A DNA stretch of 64,000 bases from Mortierella alpina. Lineage: Eukaryota; Mortierellomycota; Mortierellomycetes; Mortierellales; Mortierellaceae. The translations under genes and the position numbers were made by a program. The stretch spans positions 1,550,001-1,614,000 of the forward strand of contig JANATF010000008.1 of assembly GCA_029449245.1 (NCBI GenBank), read 5' to 3'. Within the stretch, counting starts at the first letter, position 1, and each line of letters opens with the position of its first letter. The notes below the pieces were generated by a model. It saw only the letters and a list, made by a program, of their open reading frames with translations. It was not told the DNA's origin and ran no database searches. Of this stretch, positions 32,649 through 46,468 are shown one piece after another.

Positions 32649-33088
32649 GCAGTTGCTTGGACATTGATACAAAAACCAAAAAGGAACGAGATACCGGGAC
32701 GAAGAATAAACTACACATAAAGGCGTGATTACTGGCAGCCGTGCTTTGCTCCGCTTGCTTGCCGTAGTCATCGGCTTATTGTCTTTCTCTCGCCTTACAA
32801 CTACTATGGTCCAAGATGTCCAGATGCCCTTGGGACTGCTCTTGAGCAATGGCGCGTCTGTGTGCCTTGATATGTCTTTTATTTTTCTGACTTCATGCAA
32901 CTCGATTCATCTCGTCATCACACACCTCTGCCCTGTTGTTCCTTGTGTCCCATTATCTCCACCCTCTCCACCCTCTCCACCCTCCTACTTCCTCTCCATT
33001 GTGCGCGTGCATCGCATCTATCCATCCTTTTCTTCCACATCCCGTAGTGTCGACCCACCCATCCATTTGTCACCTTATTCTATAGGCC
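32649..33088. other. Intergenic region with (CACCCTCTC)n repeat before Arp10
   Basis: It holds the eL38 3' flank and a C/T-rich Arp10 promoter. About three direct copies of a nine-base CACCCTCTC unit lie at about 32959-32990. No gene is seen. Confidence 0.4.
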
Positions 33089-35204
33089 ATGGCCCTTCCA
33101 CTCTCCAAGATCCGGGACCTGTCCTTCAAGACATCCATCTATGGCATCGAAGAGCGCATCGTCCTCGACATTGGCTCCTGCTACCTCAAGTGCGGTTTCT
33201 CGGGCGAATCTCGGCCTAGGCATTTCATCTCCATGTTCCTCTCTGAAGACGCTTTGGATGACTATCAAGGACGGAACCCGGCCCTTCAACAGCACCTCGG
33301 CCATGAATGTAGCGAAATCTGCAGTGAGAAGACGAACAATACCTGCAGGGAGGCAAATCCCTTGGAGGTAAGCGAGATTCATGTTTTTGCGTGCCTCCAC
33401 AGTCAGTTATTCATAAGCGATATTGACGTCTTTTTTTCTTTTTTCTTTGGGGGTCTCGCCCATATTAGTATGCGGAGCTGTACGAACTGGACATGATGCG
33501 GAACACCAGCCGAGGACAGACTGAGCAGGAGCGGCTGCAAATTCTGGAAGAGCGCCTGTCAGAATACCTTTACGATGTCTATTTCAAGTACGACTACATC
33601 CTGGACGCATGATATGACAGAAAATTTTGAGCCAAGAGGATGCAGGACATCATCTCTGACCATAGTACCACATCCCTATGAACTTAGATACTTGCTCACG
33701 GACCCTAAGCAGAGAAAGGTCATCATTTGCGAGTCACCTCTCGCGCCGCTTGCCCTGAAGCAGACCATCGCCAAAGTCTTGTTTGAGAAGTTGCAGGCAC
33801 GTGCCTAGTACTTGCATGCACGCGCAAGGAAAAGGGTTCGATATCACTTCGATCTGTACTAATCTAATCTCTTCACCCCGTCGTGTACTACAGGTCCCGT
33901 CAGTGTCATTCACGCCATCTCATCTGTTAGCATTGTTGACGACAGGAATTTCAACAGGACTAGTGATAGACTGTGGGCATCTAGAGACATCCGCTCTACC
34001 TGTAAGTTACTAGAAAACTCAACATGATATGTCGGACGCTTGTGATAAGCATGCACCTGTCAACTGACCTGTCCACCTCACGCACACGCAAACGCACATA
34101 CAACGCTCCTCCCTCTACGACTTTTAGATCTATGCCTTCCGTCCCATGACGCCGTTCATCCGGACAACGCCTCGCGCAGGAAAGTTTCTCTCTGCACATC
34201 TGAAACAACTTCTCCGCGAAAAATGCCCCATCTCTCTGGCCGAAAACCCAACCGATCTCCGGACTATACCCGAGGGCATGCTCACAAGCGCGTTCCTGGA
34301 GAACATCAAAACCCGTCTCCTCTTTGCTTCGCCTCTTATCATCACTGCACGGGACAACATCAAGGAGGAAGAAATGAACAACAATTACAGGGACGTGTCC
34401 ACCTCCTCCGAAGTGCTGGTGGATGTTTGGTTGGAGGACGAGCAGGCTCGTGGGATCTTGGCGATCCCAGGCTGGATCCGAGAGCGGGCGAGTGAGTGCT
34501 TGTTCAATGGAGATGAGGATGCTGAAAGTTTGACAGACACGATTTTAGAATCGATCCTCAAGGCCCCCTCCGATCTTCGGAGACCCCTGATCAGTTCAAT
34601 GCTCCTGATTGGAGGCACGGCTCAACTGCCCAACTTGCAAAATCGACTGCTACAGGAGATTAAGCGGTCTTTGCAGACCAATCCAAGGTGGAAGACCCTG
34701 TCAGGACTAGCAGACTCGGCACGGTTCTTGGATCAGTTGACGCCGGAGGATGAGGCAGCGGCAGCGGCCTTGTCCGCAACCACCACCACCATGACAGCTG
34801 GGAGCCCCAGTCAGATGGATCTAGACCCGGCAGCTGCCGAGTCCAGCGCCTCAGCAGCAGCGACCTCGGCCGCTCGTGACAAGGAGAAGGAAGCCAGGAG
34901 AAAGAAAAGGGACCAGACCAAGAAGGCCTACCAGAGCAGCGGTAAGGTCTTTATGCCCAACTGCCGCGCCTGGATCGGTGGCTCCATTGTTGGATCGTTA
35001 AAGTCGTCCGGGCCGGAGACTCTCAAGGAGAACTTCAATGGCACCGTTCCAGACTGGTCTACTGCGACCATGGCGCCACTGTCACAATCGACATCGGCCT
35101 CCTCATCAGAGCCAGGAGCAGGAGTTGGGTCGACTGTGGGCGGAAGTCGTCAGGACTCGACTACCACGTCTTTGGCAGCATCCGCCTTGGCTATTTCGTA
35201 CTAG
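33089..35204 (+). CDS. Actin-related protein Arp10 (dynactin pointed-end complex)
   Basis: Exons are 33089..33367, 33469..33587, 33688..33796, 33894..34001 and 34128..35204 (563 aa). Arp10 caps the pointed end of the dynactin filament and helps dynein-driven transport. Actin-fold marks are IVLDIGSCYLKCGFSGE near the N-terminus, KVIICESPLAPLALKQTIAKVLFEK, VPSVSFTPSHLLALLT with GLVIDCGH, ILLIGGTAQLPN-like LLIGGTAQLPNLQNRLL, and CRAWIGGSIVGSLKS. About 85 low-complexity residues (Ala/Ser/Thr-rich, then a charged KEKEARRKKR stretch) interrupt the fold before the last block, and a Ser-rich tail follows it. Intron 3 needs a GC donor (CAG|GCACGT) to keep frame. Assignment as Arp10 rather than Arp1 or actin rests on these divergent motifs. 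Confidence 0.78.
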
Positions 35205-35643
35205 TCGCAAAACTATCAACAACAGAATGGTTCTTTTTTTGATTATTTTTTTATTGATGTCTATGGTGTATGATACAAATGACAATTGCTATTGCGATGG
35301 GAAAAAAGTATTGAAAATGAAAAGAGTGGAAAGAGCAAAAACTGTGGATGGGAGAGGAGCGACAGGCAAGTCAATGATTATAATGTATAGATGGAAGAAG
35401 GGGTGTCGGACTGATCTCTCTTTTTTATCTCCTTTGAAAAGCGCTCCTTCCGGCTCAATGGTGTTCCTGCTTCTCAAAAAAGGGAAAAGAGGAGATCCGA
35501 CTCCCACTTTTTTTTGTTCTTCCGTTGGATATTTTTTTTTTTTTTCGCCTGTCTTCTCAACATCGTCCTATTTTTGCTTTGTATTTCCTGCTGTTATTAG
35601 TTGCTGTTGATGTTGTCGCGTGTTGAAATCTTTCCTGACGACT
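35205..35643. other. Convergent spacer between Arp10 and glutamate synthase
   Basis: Both genes end toward this interval. It is A/T-rich with homopolymer runs, including a T run near 35531-35544. No gene is seen. Confidence 0.4.
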
Positions 35644-38600
35644 TTATACAGCAGCAATAGCTGGGACAGTAGAAGAAATGTTCTGCGTCTCAAGGGCAAG
35701 GGTCTTGAGCGACCGGCGCTGGAGACCTCCCGTCACGGGCAAGAGCGTGTTTCCAAGCAGGTACTCATCCACCTCACGGGCGCACTGACGACCCTCGTTG
35801 ATGCCCCAGACGATCAGGGACTGGCCACGACGAGCATCACCTGCAGCAAAGACGTTGCTGACACTGGTCTGGTAACTGCCATTAGCGGTGTCAATGTTGG
35901 ACCGACCGTCCAACTTCACACCAACGGCCTTGAGGAGCTCGGCCTCGGGTCCCATGAAACCCATGGAGAGAAGAACCAAATCCGCCTGGAAGTACTGCTC
36001 AGTGCCGGCCATCTCCTTCATGGTCCAGCGACCGCTAGCATCCTGGGTCCACTCGACACGGATGGTGTTCAAACCCTTGACCTTGCCATTGCCGTCCGAC
36101 ACAAACTCCTTGGTCACGATCGAGTACTCACGAGGGTCCTTGCCAAAGTGGGACTGGACCTCGGTATGGCCATAGTCCTGCTTGAAGACGCGAGGGAACT
36201 GGGGCCATGGGTTGTCCTTGGCGCGGGTCGCTGGGGGCTGGGGCAGCAACTCAAAGTTGACGATCGAGGCGGCTCCGTGACGAAGAGACGTGGCGATGCA
36301 ATCACAGCCAGTGTCTCCTCCTCCAATCACCACAACGTGCTTGCCCTTGGCAGAAATGTACTTGCCGTCGTTCAACTCAGAGTCCAGGAGCGACTGTGTG
36401 TTGAGCTGCAAGAACTCCATCGCAAAATGGATACCATCCAGGTTACGGTTGGCAATGGGCAGATCGCGAGGCCAGGTCGCACCGGTGGCGAGGACCAAGG
36501 CATCGTTCGCGTTGCGGATGTCGTTGACGTCGTGGGTCACTCCGACGTGCGTGTTGGGGACAAACTCAATGCCCTCTGCGGCCATGAGATCAATGCGGCG
36601 TTGAACAACACCCTTGTCCAGCTTCATGTTGGGGATACCGTACATCAAAAGGCCTCCGAAGCGATCGTTACGGTCATAGACAGTAACATTGTGACCAGCC
36701 TTGTTCAACTGATCGGCAGCAGCCAAACCAGCGGGACCCGAACCGATAATGGCAATCTTCTTGCCAGTGCGGTGGGTAGGAGGGCGGGGCTTCATCCAGC
36801 CCATCTCGAAACCACGGTCAATGATGGCGCACTCGATCGACTTGATAGCCACGGGGAGCTCATTGATGCCGAGGACACAGGAGCCCTCGCAGGGAGCAGG
36901 GCAGACACGGCCTGTAAACTCGGGGAAGTTGTTGGTCATCAACAGACGGTTGAGGGCCTCCTCCCACTGGTTCTTGAAGACAAGATCGTTCCACTTGGGG
37001 ATGATGTTGCCGATGGGGCATCCGGTGGTGTTGCTCTGGCAGAAAGGAACACCGCAATCCATGCAGCGGGCAGCCTGGACCTGGAGTTCGCCATCCGAGA
37101 GACGGGCAGAGATCTCCTTGTAGTCCTTGGTGCGCTTCTTGGGGTTGCGGTAAGCATCGCCACGGCGCTTGTACTTCATGAAGCCACGGACCTTGTCAAC
37201 CATGTCGCTGCGCTTCTTGTACGTCTCAGTGTCGACCATCGAGTCCTCCAAGTCCACCAGAGCGGGCTCGTGGGGCTTGGGCTTGGCAGCCAAGGGGGCC
37301 GCGGTCAAGACAGGGGTCACAACCTCGGTCGATCTCTGGGCAGCGGCAGCAAGCTTGGCAGCACGCTGGGCATCCAAGACCTTTCTGTAGTCCGAGGGCA
37401 TAACCTTGACAATCTTGGGCAAGTACTCGCCCAGGTTCTTGAGAACACGATCAGCAATGGCCGATCCAGTGTAGTGGCGGTGGTCCTCCAAGGTGTCCTT
37501 GAACCAGGCAACCTCCTCATCCTCGTTGACAGTCTCAAACTCGACCATCTCCATGTTGACCTTGGACTTGAAGTCACCAGCCATGTCGAGGACGTAGGCA
37601 ATACCTCCAGACATACCAGCAGCAAAGTTGCGTCCAGTCGAACCAAGGACAATGACACGACCTCCAGTCATGTACTCGCATCCGTGATCACCTGTACCCT
37701 CGACCACGGCAGTCGCTCCCGAGTTACGGACAGCAAAGCGCTCAGCAGCGATACCACTGAAGAAGGCCTTACCGCTCGTGGCTCCGTACAAGCAAGTGTT
37801 TCCGATGATGACGTTCTCCTCGCTCTTGAAAGACGAGACCTTGGGAGGGTAGACAATCAAGCGACCGCCGGAGAGACCCTTTCCAACATAATCGTTCGAG
37901 TCTCCTTCGAGCTCAATGGTCACGCCAGGGGCCAACCAAGCACCGAGAGACTGACCAGCAGAGCCCTTGAGGTTGATGTGGATCGTGTCATCAGGAAGAC
38001 CGCTCTCGCCGTACTTGGTGCTGACATGGTACGAGATGGTCGTTCCAAGAGCACGGTCAGTGTTGACCACCTTGCCATCCAACTCGACACGCTTGCCAGT
38101 GTTGAGTGCATCCTGCGCCTCGCTGATAAACTTGTTGTCAAGGCGAGTGTGGTGCATGTGCTGTTGCTTGCGGACGTTGTAGGTGGCTGCACCAGGGCGA
38201 AGGGTGAAGGCAGGCGTCAAGATAGGCGACAGATCAATGTTGGCGGTCTTGGCGTTGCGACGGCTTTCATCCACCATCAACACATCCGTGCGGCCGACCA
38301 TGTCGTTGATGGTGCGGAAACCAAGCTTGGCCATGATGGTTCGCAGTTCCTCAGCGACATAGTAGAAAAAGTTGATGACATGCTCAGGCGATCCAGCAAA
38401 CTTCTCGCGAAGGAGAGGGTCCTGGGTGGCGATACCGACAGGGCAGGTGTTCAAGTGGCACTTGCGCATCATGGTGCATCCAAGGGCGATCAAGGGTGTG
38501 GTGGCGAACCCCCACTCCTCAGCTCCGAGCAAGCAGGCAATAGCAACATCGCGACCAGTGCGGATCTGACCATCGGTCTGGACAACAACACGGCCGCGGA

Positions 38601-41600
38601 GATCGTTCAGGACCAAAGTCTGGTGAGACTCGGCCAGACCGAGCTCCCAGGGAAGACCGGCGTACTTGATACCGGTCCAGCGGGAGGCACCCGTACCACC
38701 GTCGTGGCCCGAGATGAGGATGTGATCAGCCTTGGCCTTGGCGACACCACTGGCAATAACACCGACACCAACTTCGGACACCAACTTGACAGAGATCCTG
38801 GCGCGAGGGTTGGCCGCCTTTGCGTCGTAGATCAACTGCTTCAAGTCCTCAATCGAGTAGATATCGTGATGAGGAGGGGGAGAAATGAGGCCGACACCGG
38901 GGGTCGAGTGACGCGTCTTTCCGATTTCGTCGGAAACCTTGTGGCCACTATGGGAGCAGTGCAGATCGTACAACATTAGTGTCAAGGGTCGGGAAGAGTC
39001 GGGAATATCACATGAAGAAGTAGAAAACGACATAAACCAAAGGCACTATTGAACACTTACGGCAATTCACCACCCTCACCGGGCTTCGCTCCCTGAGCCA
39101 TCTTGATCTGAATCTCCTCCGCGTCAGAAAGGTAGTAAGAGGTCACTCCGAAGCGACCCGATGCAATCTGCTTGATAGAGGAACGGAGCGAGTCGCCGTT
39201 CTCCTTGGGCGTCGAGCGAGCAGGGTCCTCACCTCCCTCTCCAGAGTTGGACTTGCCTCCGATGCGGTTCATAGCGATCGACAAAGTCGAATGGGCCTCC
39301 ATCGAGATGGAACCGTAACTCATCGCACCAGTGCAGAAGCGCTTGCAGATCTCGGTCCATGGCTCAACCTCGTCCACAGGGATGGCGGTGGACTTTGAAA
39401 AGTCAAACTCCAGCATACCACGGAGGGTGCAGCTCTTGATCTGCTCAAACGCATTCTGAGAGTAAGCCTCGTAGGCGTTGTCGTTCTTGCGACGAACAGC
39501 ATCCTGGAGGTTGGCAATGCCACTGGGGTCGTTGATGTGAGGAATGGCTCCGCTGCGCCAGTGGTAGTCTCCAGACTCGGGAATGCCCTCGATGGACACA
39601 GTGTCGCGGGAGGGCCAGGCGCGCTCATGCAGAGCAAAGGCATCCAGGGCCAAGAGATCAAAGCCAACACCCTTGATTCTGGAGGCAGTACCTGCAAACG
39701 AGCGGGCAATGACGGGCTCATCGAGACCGAGGGCCTCAAAGATCTGAGCACCTTTGTAGGATTGAAGGGTGGAGATACCCATCTTGGACATGACCTTCAA
39801 GATACCGTTGCTGGTGGCCTTGATGTAGTTCTGGATCAGCTTTTCGGGACCAGCATCAGAACGAAGTGCGTTCTCGCGGTACAACTTGAGAATCGCCTCC
39901 TGAGCAAGGTAAGGACAGACTGTGGACCAAAAGAATAAAAATAAAATGTCAGTGTTTGTAATACGATGTGTCAAAGATCGAAACGAGGGCGGTGCAGTTG
40001 AAAAGGTGATGACTTACTCATATCAGCACCGTAACCAAGAAGGACACAGGCGTGGTGCACTTCGCGGGCCTCAGCAGTCTCAACAGCAATGGCGACACGG
40101 GAGCGCTTCTTTTCCTTGACAAGGTAATGGTGAACACCACCAGTGGCAATGAGCGACGAGATTCCGACGCGCTCGGGAGAAACACCGCGATCAGAGAGGA
40201 CGACGATCTTGACACCTTGCTGGATAGCAGCGGAAACCTCCTCGCAGACACGCTCAAGGCAAGGCACATATCCAGAAGGACCCTCACTCTTGGGGAAGGT
40301 GATGTCGATCACGCGGGTCGTCCAGTCAGCACGGGTGATGTCAAAGTTCTTGATGGCCTCCATCTCGGTGAGTGTAAGCATGGGAGTGGGGAGTCTCAGC
40401 TTGTGGCACTGACTCTGATCCATTTCCAACAAGTTACCCTCAGGTCCGACGTAGCACTCGAGACTCATGACGATCTCCTCACGGATGGGATCGATAGGAG
40501 GGTTGGTGACCTGAGCAAACAGCTGGCGGAAGTAATCGAAGATGATTTGAGGCTCGGTCGCGAGACAGGCAAGAGGAGCATCGTTACCCATAGATCCCAA
40601 GGCCTCCTTTCCATCGGTGGTCATGGGCATGAGCAGAAGGTTGAGCTGCTCGATGGTGAGCTTGAAAGCCGCAAGACGAGGATCCTCAGTCAAGGTGACA
40701 TTGTCGACCGAGGCCAACATATCAAAGGCGGGGGCGTTGGCGACGGCCACGTCGATCGAGAGCATCTGCTCATCGACCCACTGACGGAAGTTTTGACGAG
40801 CAGCAATGGAAAGCTTGAGCTCGCGGTCGTCGACAACACGACCCTCCAAGGTGTCAACCAAGAGCATCTTTCCGGGCTGGAGACGGCCCTTCTCGAGGAT
40901 ACGTTCAGGGGCAATGTCCATGGTACCCACCTCGGAGGCGCAGATCATCAAGCCGTCGGTGGTCTTGTAGAAACGGCAAGGACGAAGACCGTTTCTATCC
41001 AAAGAAGCACCACAGTAGCGACCATCCGAGAAGGTCATCAGGGCTGTTAAAAGAACAAACAGAAAAAAAAAGGAAAAGTGGGAGTGAGTATCAATGACGA
41101 GTGCTCTTTGGGTGTGGGGAGGAACAACATGCGTAATGTTTTTCAATCATACCTGGACCGTCGTAGGCCTCCATGAGACAGGCAGCCCACTCGTACCAGG
41201 CCTTCTTCTCGGATTCCATGTTGGAGTTGGACTGCCATGCCTCGGGCAGCATCATCATGATGGCCTCGGGCAGCGACAGCACACCGTTGACGACCAGCAA
41301 CTCGAGGACGTTGTCAAAGGCAGACGAGTCCGAGCCGCCCTCCTCGATAATGGGGAACAGCTTTTGCAGATCGGCGCCAAAGTAGTCCGAGGACATGACG
41401 CCCTCGCGGGCTCTCATCCAGTTCTTGTTGCCGCGAAGCGTGTTGATCTCGCCTACGTGGATAGAGAATGAATGAAAAGAAAATGCGGGCAGGTGAGAAA
41501 CAGGGTTATATCCAATTTAGAGTTTTAGATTAGGCATGGCCTTTGATATCATAGGGTGGAGTGAGGGCAGCTGTCACATGGGCACAGAAGTAGTCATCCA

Positions 41601-42999
41601 CCGCAGTGCGCCAGTTGCTCGGAAGCGCAGATAAGATGCGCACTGCTGATTGGCCAGCAAGCAAGGTGGACACAAAGGAGAATTTGCTACTTTGAACCTT
41701 ATGCGATAGCACGCATATAACGCACACATCCAAACAAATACTCGCCTGTCCAACCCACGCACGCGGTAAAAGCGAGGGGAGCATGATAGACTATCGTCGC
41801 AGATGTACCCCGCCACACCCTGCTGCAGCATACCATCATCTCGTATCATACAAAACAAACAATGCCACTGAAAGGAAACACAAAAAATAATAATCATAGT
41901 TGCGATACACCCTGTGAGATTACTCATATGATAATGGCACTCAAAAGGACCGAAAAAAAATGCTATCATTCGCTTTACATGTATCGACTCGTTCTTACCA
42001 TTATGAGCTGCCCATCGCATAGGCTGGGCACGATCCCAGGAGGGGAAGGTGTTGGTCGAGAAACGAGAGTGGACCAGGGCAAAGTGCGTCTGGTACTTGT
42101 GGTTCTGGAGATCGTAGAAAAAGTCGTACACCTGCGCGGGCGAGAGCTGACCCTTGTACACAATGTTCTGGTTGGAGAGTGAGCAAATGTAGAACCAGTT
42201 CTTGAGGGTGATGGCATGGGTGGCCTGCTTCCTCAGCAAGTACAGTTGGCGATTGAACAACTTGTTGTCAAAGGTGTGGTGGACTGCAGGATCGAGCACG
42301 ACAAACGGTTGCTGAATCGAGGGCTCCTTTGACTTTGCAGATGGCCCAAGGATCGAGTTGTCAACGGGGACGAGACGCCAGCCAAGGACCTTGAGTCCGT
42401 TCTGCTGAGCGATCGACTCGAACGTCGACTTTTGTTCATGAACATGAGGCTCGTCGGGGCGGAGGAACACGTTTCCGACGGCGTATTCTCCTTGGGCAGG
42501 CAAGGTGATGTTGAGGTGAGCGGCTTCCTCCAGCATGAAAGTGTGAGGCACACCAGTCATCACACCAGCACCGTCACCGTCGCGTGGATCAGCGCTGGTG
42601 GCACCACGATGGGTCTAAGGCGAGCATGGAACACAAGCGATCATGTCAACAAGAGCAAGAGGGAAGCAACAAACATGTGTTGGTGCATGCAAAGTGAGCG
42701 AGTGTGAGACGAGGGCGGGAACTGCGTTGGCAGTGGTAACTGATGGGCTGGGCTAATGATGGCTCAAATTTGATGCATGACGAAGCCAAGGGTAGGGGGT
42801 CCGAACGTACCATGTTGCAGAGAATGTTGGAAGCATCCTTAAGGATGCGGTGGGAGTGCTCTCCTTTGATGTTGGCGATAAATCCGACACCGCACGAGTC
42901 CTTCTCGTTCTCGGGGTTGTACAGACCTTGAGCAACGGGCAAAGCGCCAGCCCAAGAGGAGTTGCTCTCGATGTTGTTGTTGTTCATGAAGGATTCCAT
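35644..42999 (-). CDS. GLT1: NADH-dependent glutamate synthase (GOGAT)
   Basis: Exons are 42811..42999, 41999..42614, 41153..41452, 40018..41043, 39061..39919 and 35644..38947 (2097 aa, close to yeast Glt1). It makes two glutamates from glutamine and 2-oxoglutarate with NADH and works with glutamine synthetase in ammonium assimilation. The catalytic Cys of the glutaminase domain is C36 in KDSCGVGF, behind a 35-residue propeptide. The FMN/synthase domain has [12 protein letters not shown] and the 3Fe-4S ligands in [19 protein letters not shown] domain and a linker lead to the beta-subunit-like domain with [18 protein letters not shown], the FAD site [15 protein letters not shown] and the NAD(P) site [12 protein letters not shown]. 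All introns are GT-AG and lie in the 5' half. A TATATAA box lies 450 bases upstream. Confidence 0.95.
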
Positions 43000-45900
43000 T
43001 GTTTATCTTTCTCAGTAAAGAGTGGGGTGGGCGAATATGTTATAGAAAAGGTGGTGGGCAGTGGGCAAGAGAATGTACAAGGCAAACAGACACCGAAGAG
43101 AGAAAGGATCGGCAAAATGTATAAGGATATGGACAAAGATGTCAAGATGGGGTTGAAGTGACAGAGTGAGAGTGTGTCTATCCGATCAGAGCAAATGAAA
43201 AGAGGTGAGCAGTCTCTTTCAGTTATTGGGATGGAAGAAGGGTGTGCGTTGGATGCTTAAAGGCAGTAAGTGTTTGTACAGTGACAAGGGCGTGTAAAGA
43301 ACAACAGGGATATATAGACAGATAAAGAAGACAAGACAAGAAAAAGGTGTGCAAGGCGGGGAGGGGGGAGTGAGAACGAGAAGCAGTGGGCAAGAAGAAA
43401 AAAGAAAGAGGAGAGAAAAAGACCGAGAAGAGGGCCGGAACAGCACCGAGGTTTATATAGATTCCGGGCAGCGGGCGGACGAGGACGAGGGCAGATAATC
43501 TCTGTATGAGTTCTGGATGAGTGTGGGACAGGACAGCGTATGTTCCACTCGTTCCGCGCGTGCCCACAACGCACCCTTGCTCGCTTGCCCTCGCTCGCTT
43601 TAAAGGCAGGGCAGCCCCGAGATGAGCGAACATGGGGAGCAGAAGATCGACCCGCATTTCTCTGCGCTCACTTTGCTGCTGGTGCTAGCGTGCAAACGCT
43701 AATCGACGCTCCTTTGAATCAGATAGAATAGAACCTTCGTTCAGGAGCGAGAGCGAAAAAAGACAGTCTGCGGCCACCCTCGGTCTTTTTTTCATACGAG
43801 CATATGAAAGCCATTAGAAACGGAGCGATACCTGACGTGCATCGACTGACTCTACGCAAATAAACTTTCCGGTTGGTTCGTGGCCCTCCATCCACACATC
43901 GCACATCACTCATCTTTCTCCACCCTGCGTCCACAAGATACAGGACCATCGCCCACACCCACATACCAGATAGCATTTGTACACAGCAACCGCCAGACTG
44001 TTTTCTGTCTATGCATGTCCGCTGCCCCTTCATACCACAGATCCAACCCCCGATGCCCATCGTCATCACACTCCATGTTGCACGCTCTTGATCTCTGTCA
44101 CTCGTATGCTTGCGCTAGTATCCCTTTTTTTTATCTTTTGTCTAGTGAAGGTGAGAGTTGAAGACTTATTTATTCGATAACATCAGCAGCCTAGTCTTAG
44201 TGGGAAACTAAGGTAACAAGACAGCAGCACAGGCGATGGGGCAGGTAAGGATGTTTGAAAGGGGAAAAAATGGATATTGCGCGCCCAATGGGCGTGACAG
44301 AGTGGGGGAGTGGGCTGAAAGATAAAGAAAGTGAACAGAAGCGAGAGACTCGGACAGGGTAGTCGCACACAACACTCTCACAAGACAAGCGTAGTACAAG
44401 AGATGCGCTGACACCACTGAAGAAGTGCTCAAATCTTGTTTGTCCATTATCGGTCGGTCTCCTCGTCATAGGCCCGCTGCACAGAACAGATTATTTTTCT
44501 GCTCAGGGCGACCTCTCATTTTTTTTTATCAGCGCAGGAAGATATCGGGAGAAGGAGGATACGTTCTGTCATGCATTTTGGACCTGCCCTCTCTGCATCT
44601 TCTTTTTTATGCGCCCGTACTGCTACCGAGGCCGAGTCCCCCCGCTTCTTTGGTTGTGCAGCATTCACAAGTATTCTTCTGCATAGATCATGCACTCTCC
44701 CATCGTGTGCGGTGGCCATCTCATCTCCAACTCTGCGGGCAAGTGTGCACTGCTAACAATGCGCTCTTAAACCCCTATGTGCATACACTTTACACAACAC
44801 CATCAGCATTGTTGAACGTGGCGTGTGCTGATGTATGTAATGGCTATTGCACACCGCTGTCGTCTTGGCCATCGCGGGGGTTGACTTGGTAGTGGTTGTG
44901 GTCTGGAGGACGTACAATGTATGTATATTTGACGCCCAGCGGGTTTCTCCGGCATGGTGTTAAAGCCAGCAGCCTTTGGCTGTCGCCGCATCCGACCCAA
45001 CACTTGTTCGCTGAAAGAGAGTTATATGCATCCTACTCCCATAACGGCGGCCACCGGCTCGCTTGCAACTTACGAGGCCCGCTAGAATGGGGCGGTGCGC
45101 TATAAACTTGACCTCTTTGTTCTTTCTGTACTACGAAAACTGTTAGAGGAGGGGGGGGGCAATTGCGGATGGAGCGAGCTGGACAATGTTATCCTCCTAA
45201 ACTGGGGTTCCTGAGAAATAACATTTGTGCCCCACCTTGCTTTCCGAACCGCACTCGTGGGTGGAGCCCCCTGGTGACCAACGGACATATGAAGGACCCT
45301 TCGGAGGAGTGGATCAATTCAAATAAATGAATTGAACCCACTTCAGCCTTACATCACTCCACACAACATGGCTTCTTTCTCTCTCCCTCTCTCTCCACAT
45401 AACGCTGTTCTGCTGCTTTGTTGTTGTTGTCTTTTTTTTTTCCGAAGTTGGTTTTCACCCCCTGGGAGATAAGACATAGGCTTCGGAGTCGTGCCATGTT
45501 TCCTTTGCGAGGTCAGCAATACAAGGTGTAGTTACGGATTGGGACTGTGCTCTGCAGAAAGACGGTTGCATTTTTTTGGTCTGCTTCTTATCTTGTCCCC
45601 TCAATGAGAGACTGCACACGAACCTACAAAAGGAGGAATCTTTTTTGGAGATGCAGTACGATAAGGGGACCACGGTGCCCTACCCTTTTTTTTTTTTGCT
45701 GCAGTGGCTCAAACAAACAGTAACATGGCTGGCGAAACCTGAGACTTTGTCGATTTGAGGTCAGGATAAGAAAAAGACGCCAGCTGGAGGGGAGGTCATG
45801 AGGGGCAGGCGCGGAAAATTGGTTACTGGCCTGCGAGATCTTTGAACCTCGCTGCTCAAGCCAATTGGAGCGTGGAGAGCGCCTTTGACCGCAGTACAGC

Positions 45901-46468
45901 CAATGACAGACCACTAATTTCCTTATCTTGATTCTCTGGCGATTTGGAGGCGGCGCGAGGTTCAGACATGGCTTTTGTAGAAATGAAAAAGGTACAGGCG
46001 GCCCTTCCTTGCATGTTGATGAGGCTTCGATAGCGGTTTTACTTTGAGAAGTCCGATCTGGATTGATATGCATTATCAGTGTCACACAAACCAGCTGCGA
46101 TCTGCTCTTCTCCACTCGTCCCTGCTCATCGAAACCATGATCAGGATCATGGTTATCATAGGTGCTCAGTTCGTTGGACACGCTCTGTTTGTTGATGTCT
46201 CCTTGACGCCCAACCCCACACCACAACATCACAAAACAGAACGCAGCGCGGTATCAATAAACACATGTCTGCAGGTGTGCAGCGATCATGACCAATATAT
46301 AAGGCAGTAGTTAGCAAAGCGGCGCGACGCATTATGACTGCAGTATAGCGCGCATCGCTATGCCACCTACAAAGTGCGGGTTAGAAGCACAGTAACAATG
46401 CCGACGCCTGCTCTCTTCAACCTTTATTTCGTTTCCTTCTATCCACGGTCGATATGATCAATTAGGAT
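43000..46468. other. Long upstream region of glutamate synthase
   Basis: These 3.5 kb contain no gene I can support. Open stretches of up to 200 codons (for example 45624-46232, minus) show no domain. The 43000-43450 part is pyrimidine-rich on the minus strand (GLT1 leader). Scattered GATAA cores occur (for example near 43495 and 44174), which nitrogen GATA factors could use, but they are not clustered. A short palindromic string lies at 46137-46150 (ATGATCAGGATCAT). Confidence 0.4.
43451..43460 (-). promoter_or_regulatory. TATA box upstream of glutamate synthase
   Basis: CTATATAAAC on the minus strand, about 452 bases before the ATG. The stretch between is C/T-rich on the coding strand and would be a long leader, unless a leader intron is present. 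Confidence 0.5.

Noticed and set aside
35620-38979. Very long open frame (1119 codons) on the plus strand opposite glutamate synthase
   Set aside because: It is the antisense of the conserved GLT1 last exon. Strong C/G third-position bias removes stops from this frame, and the translation has no domain.
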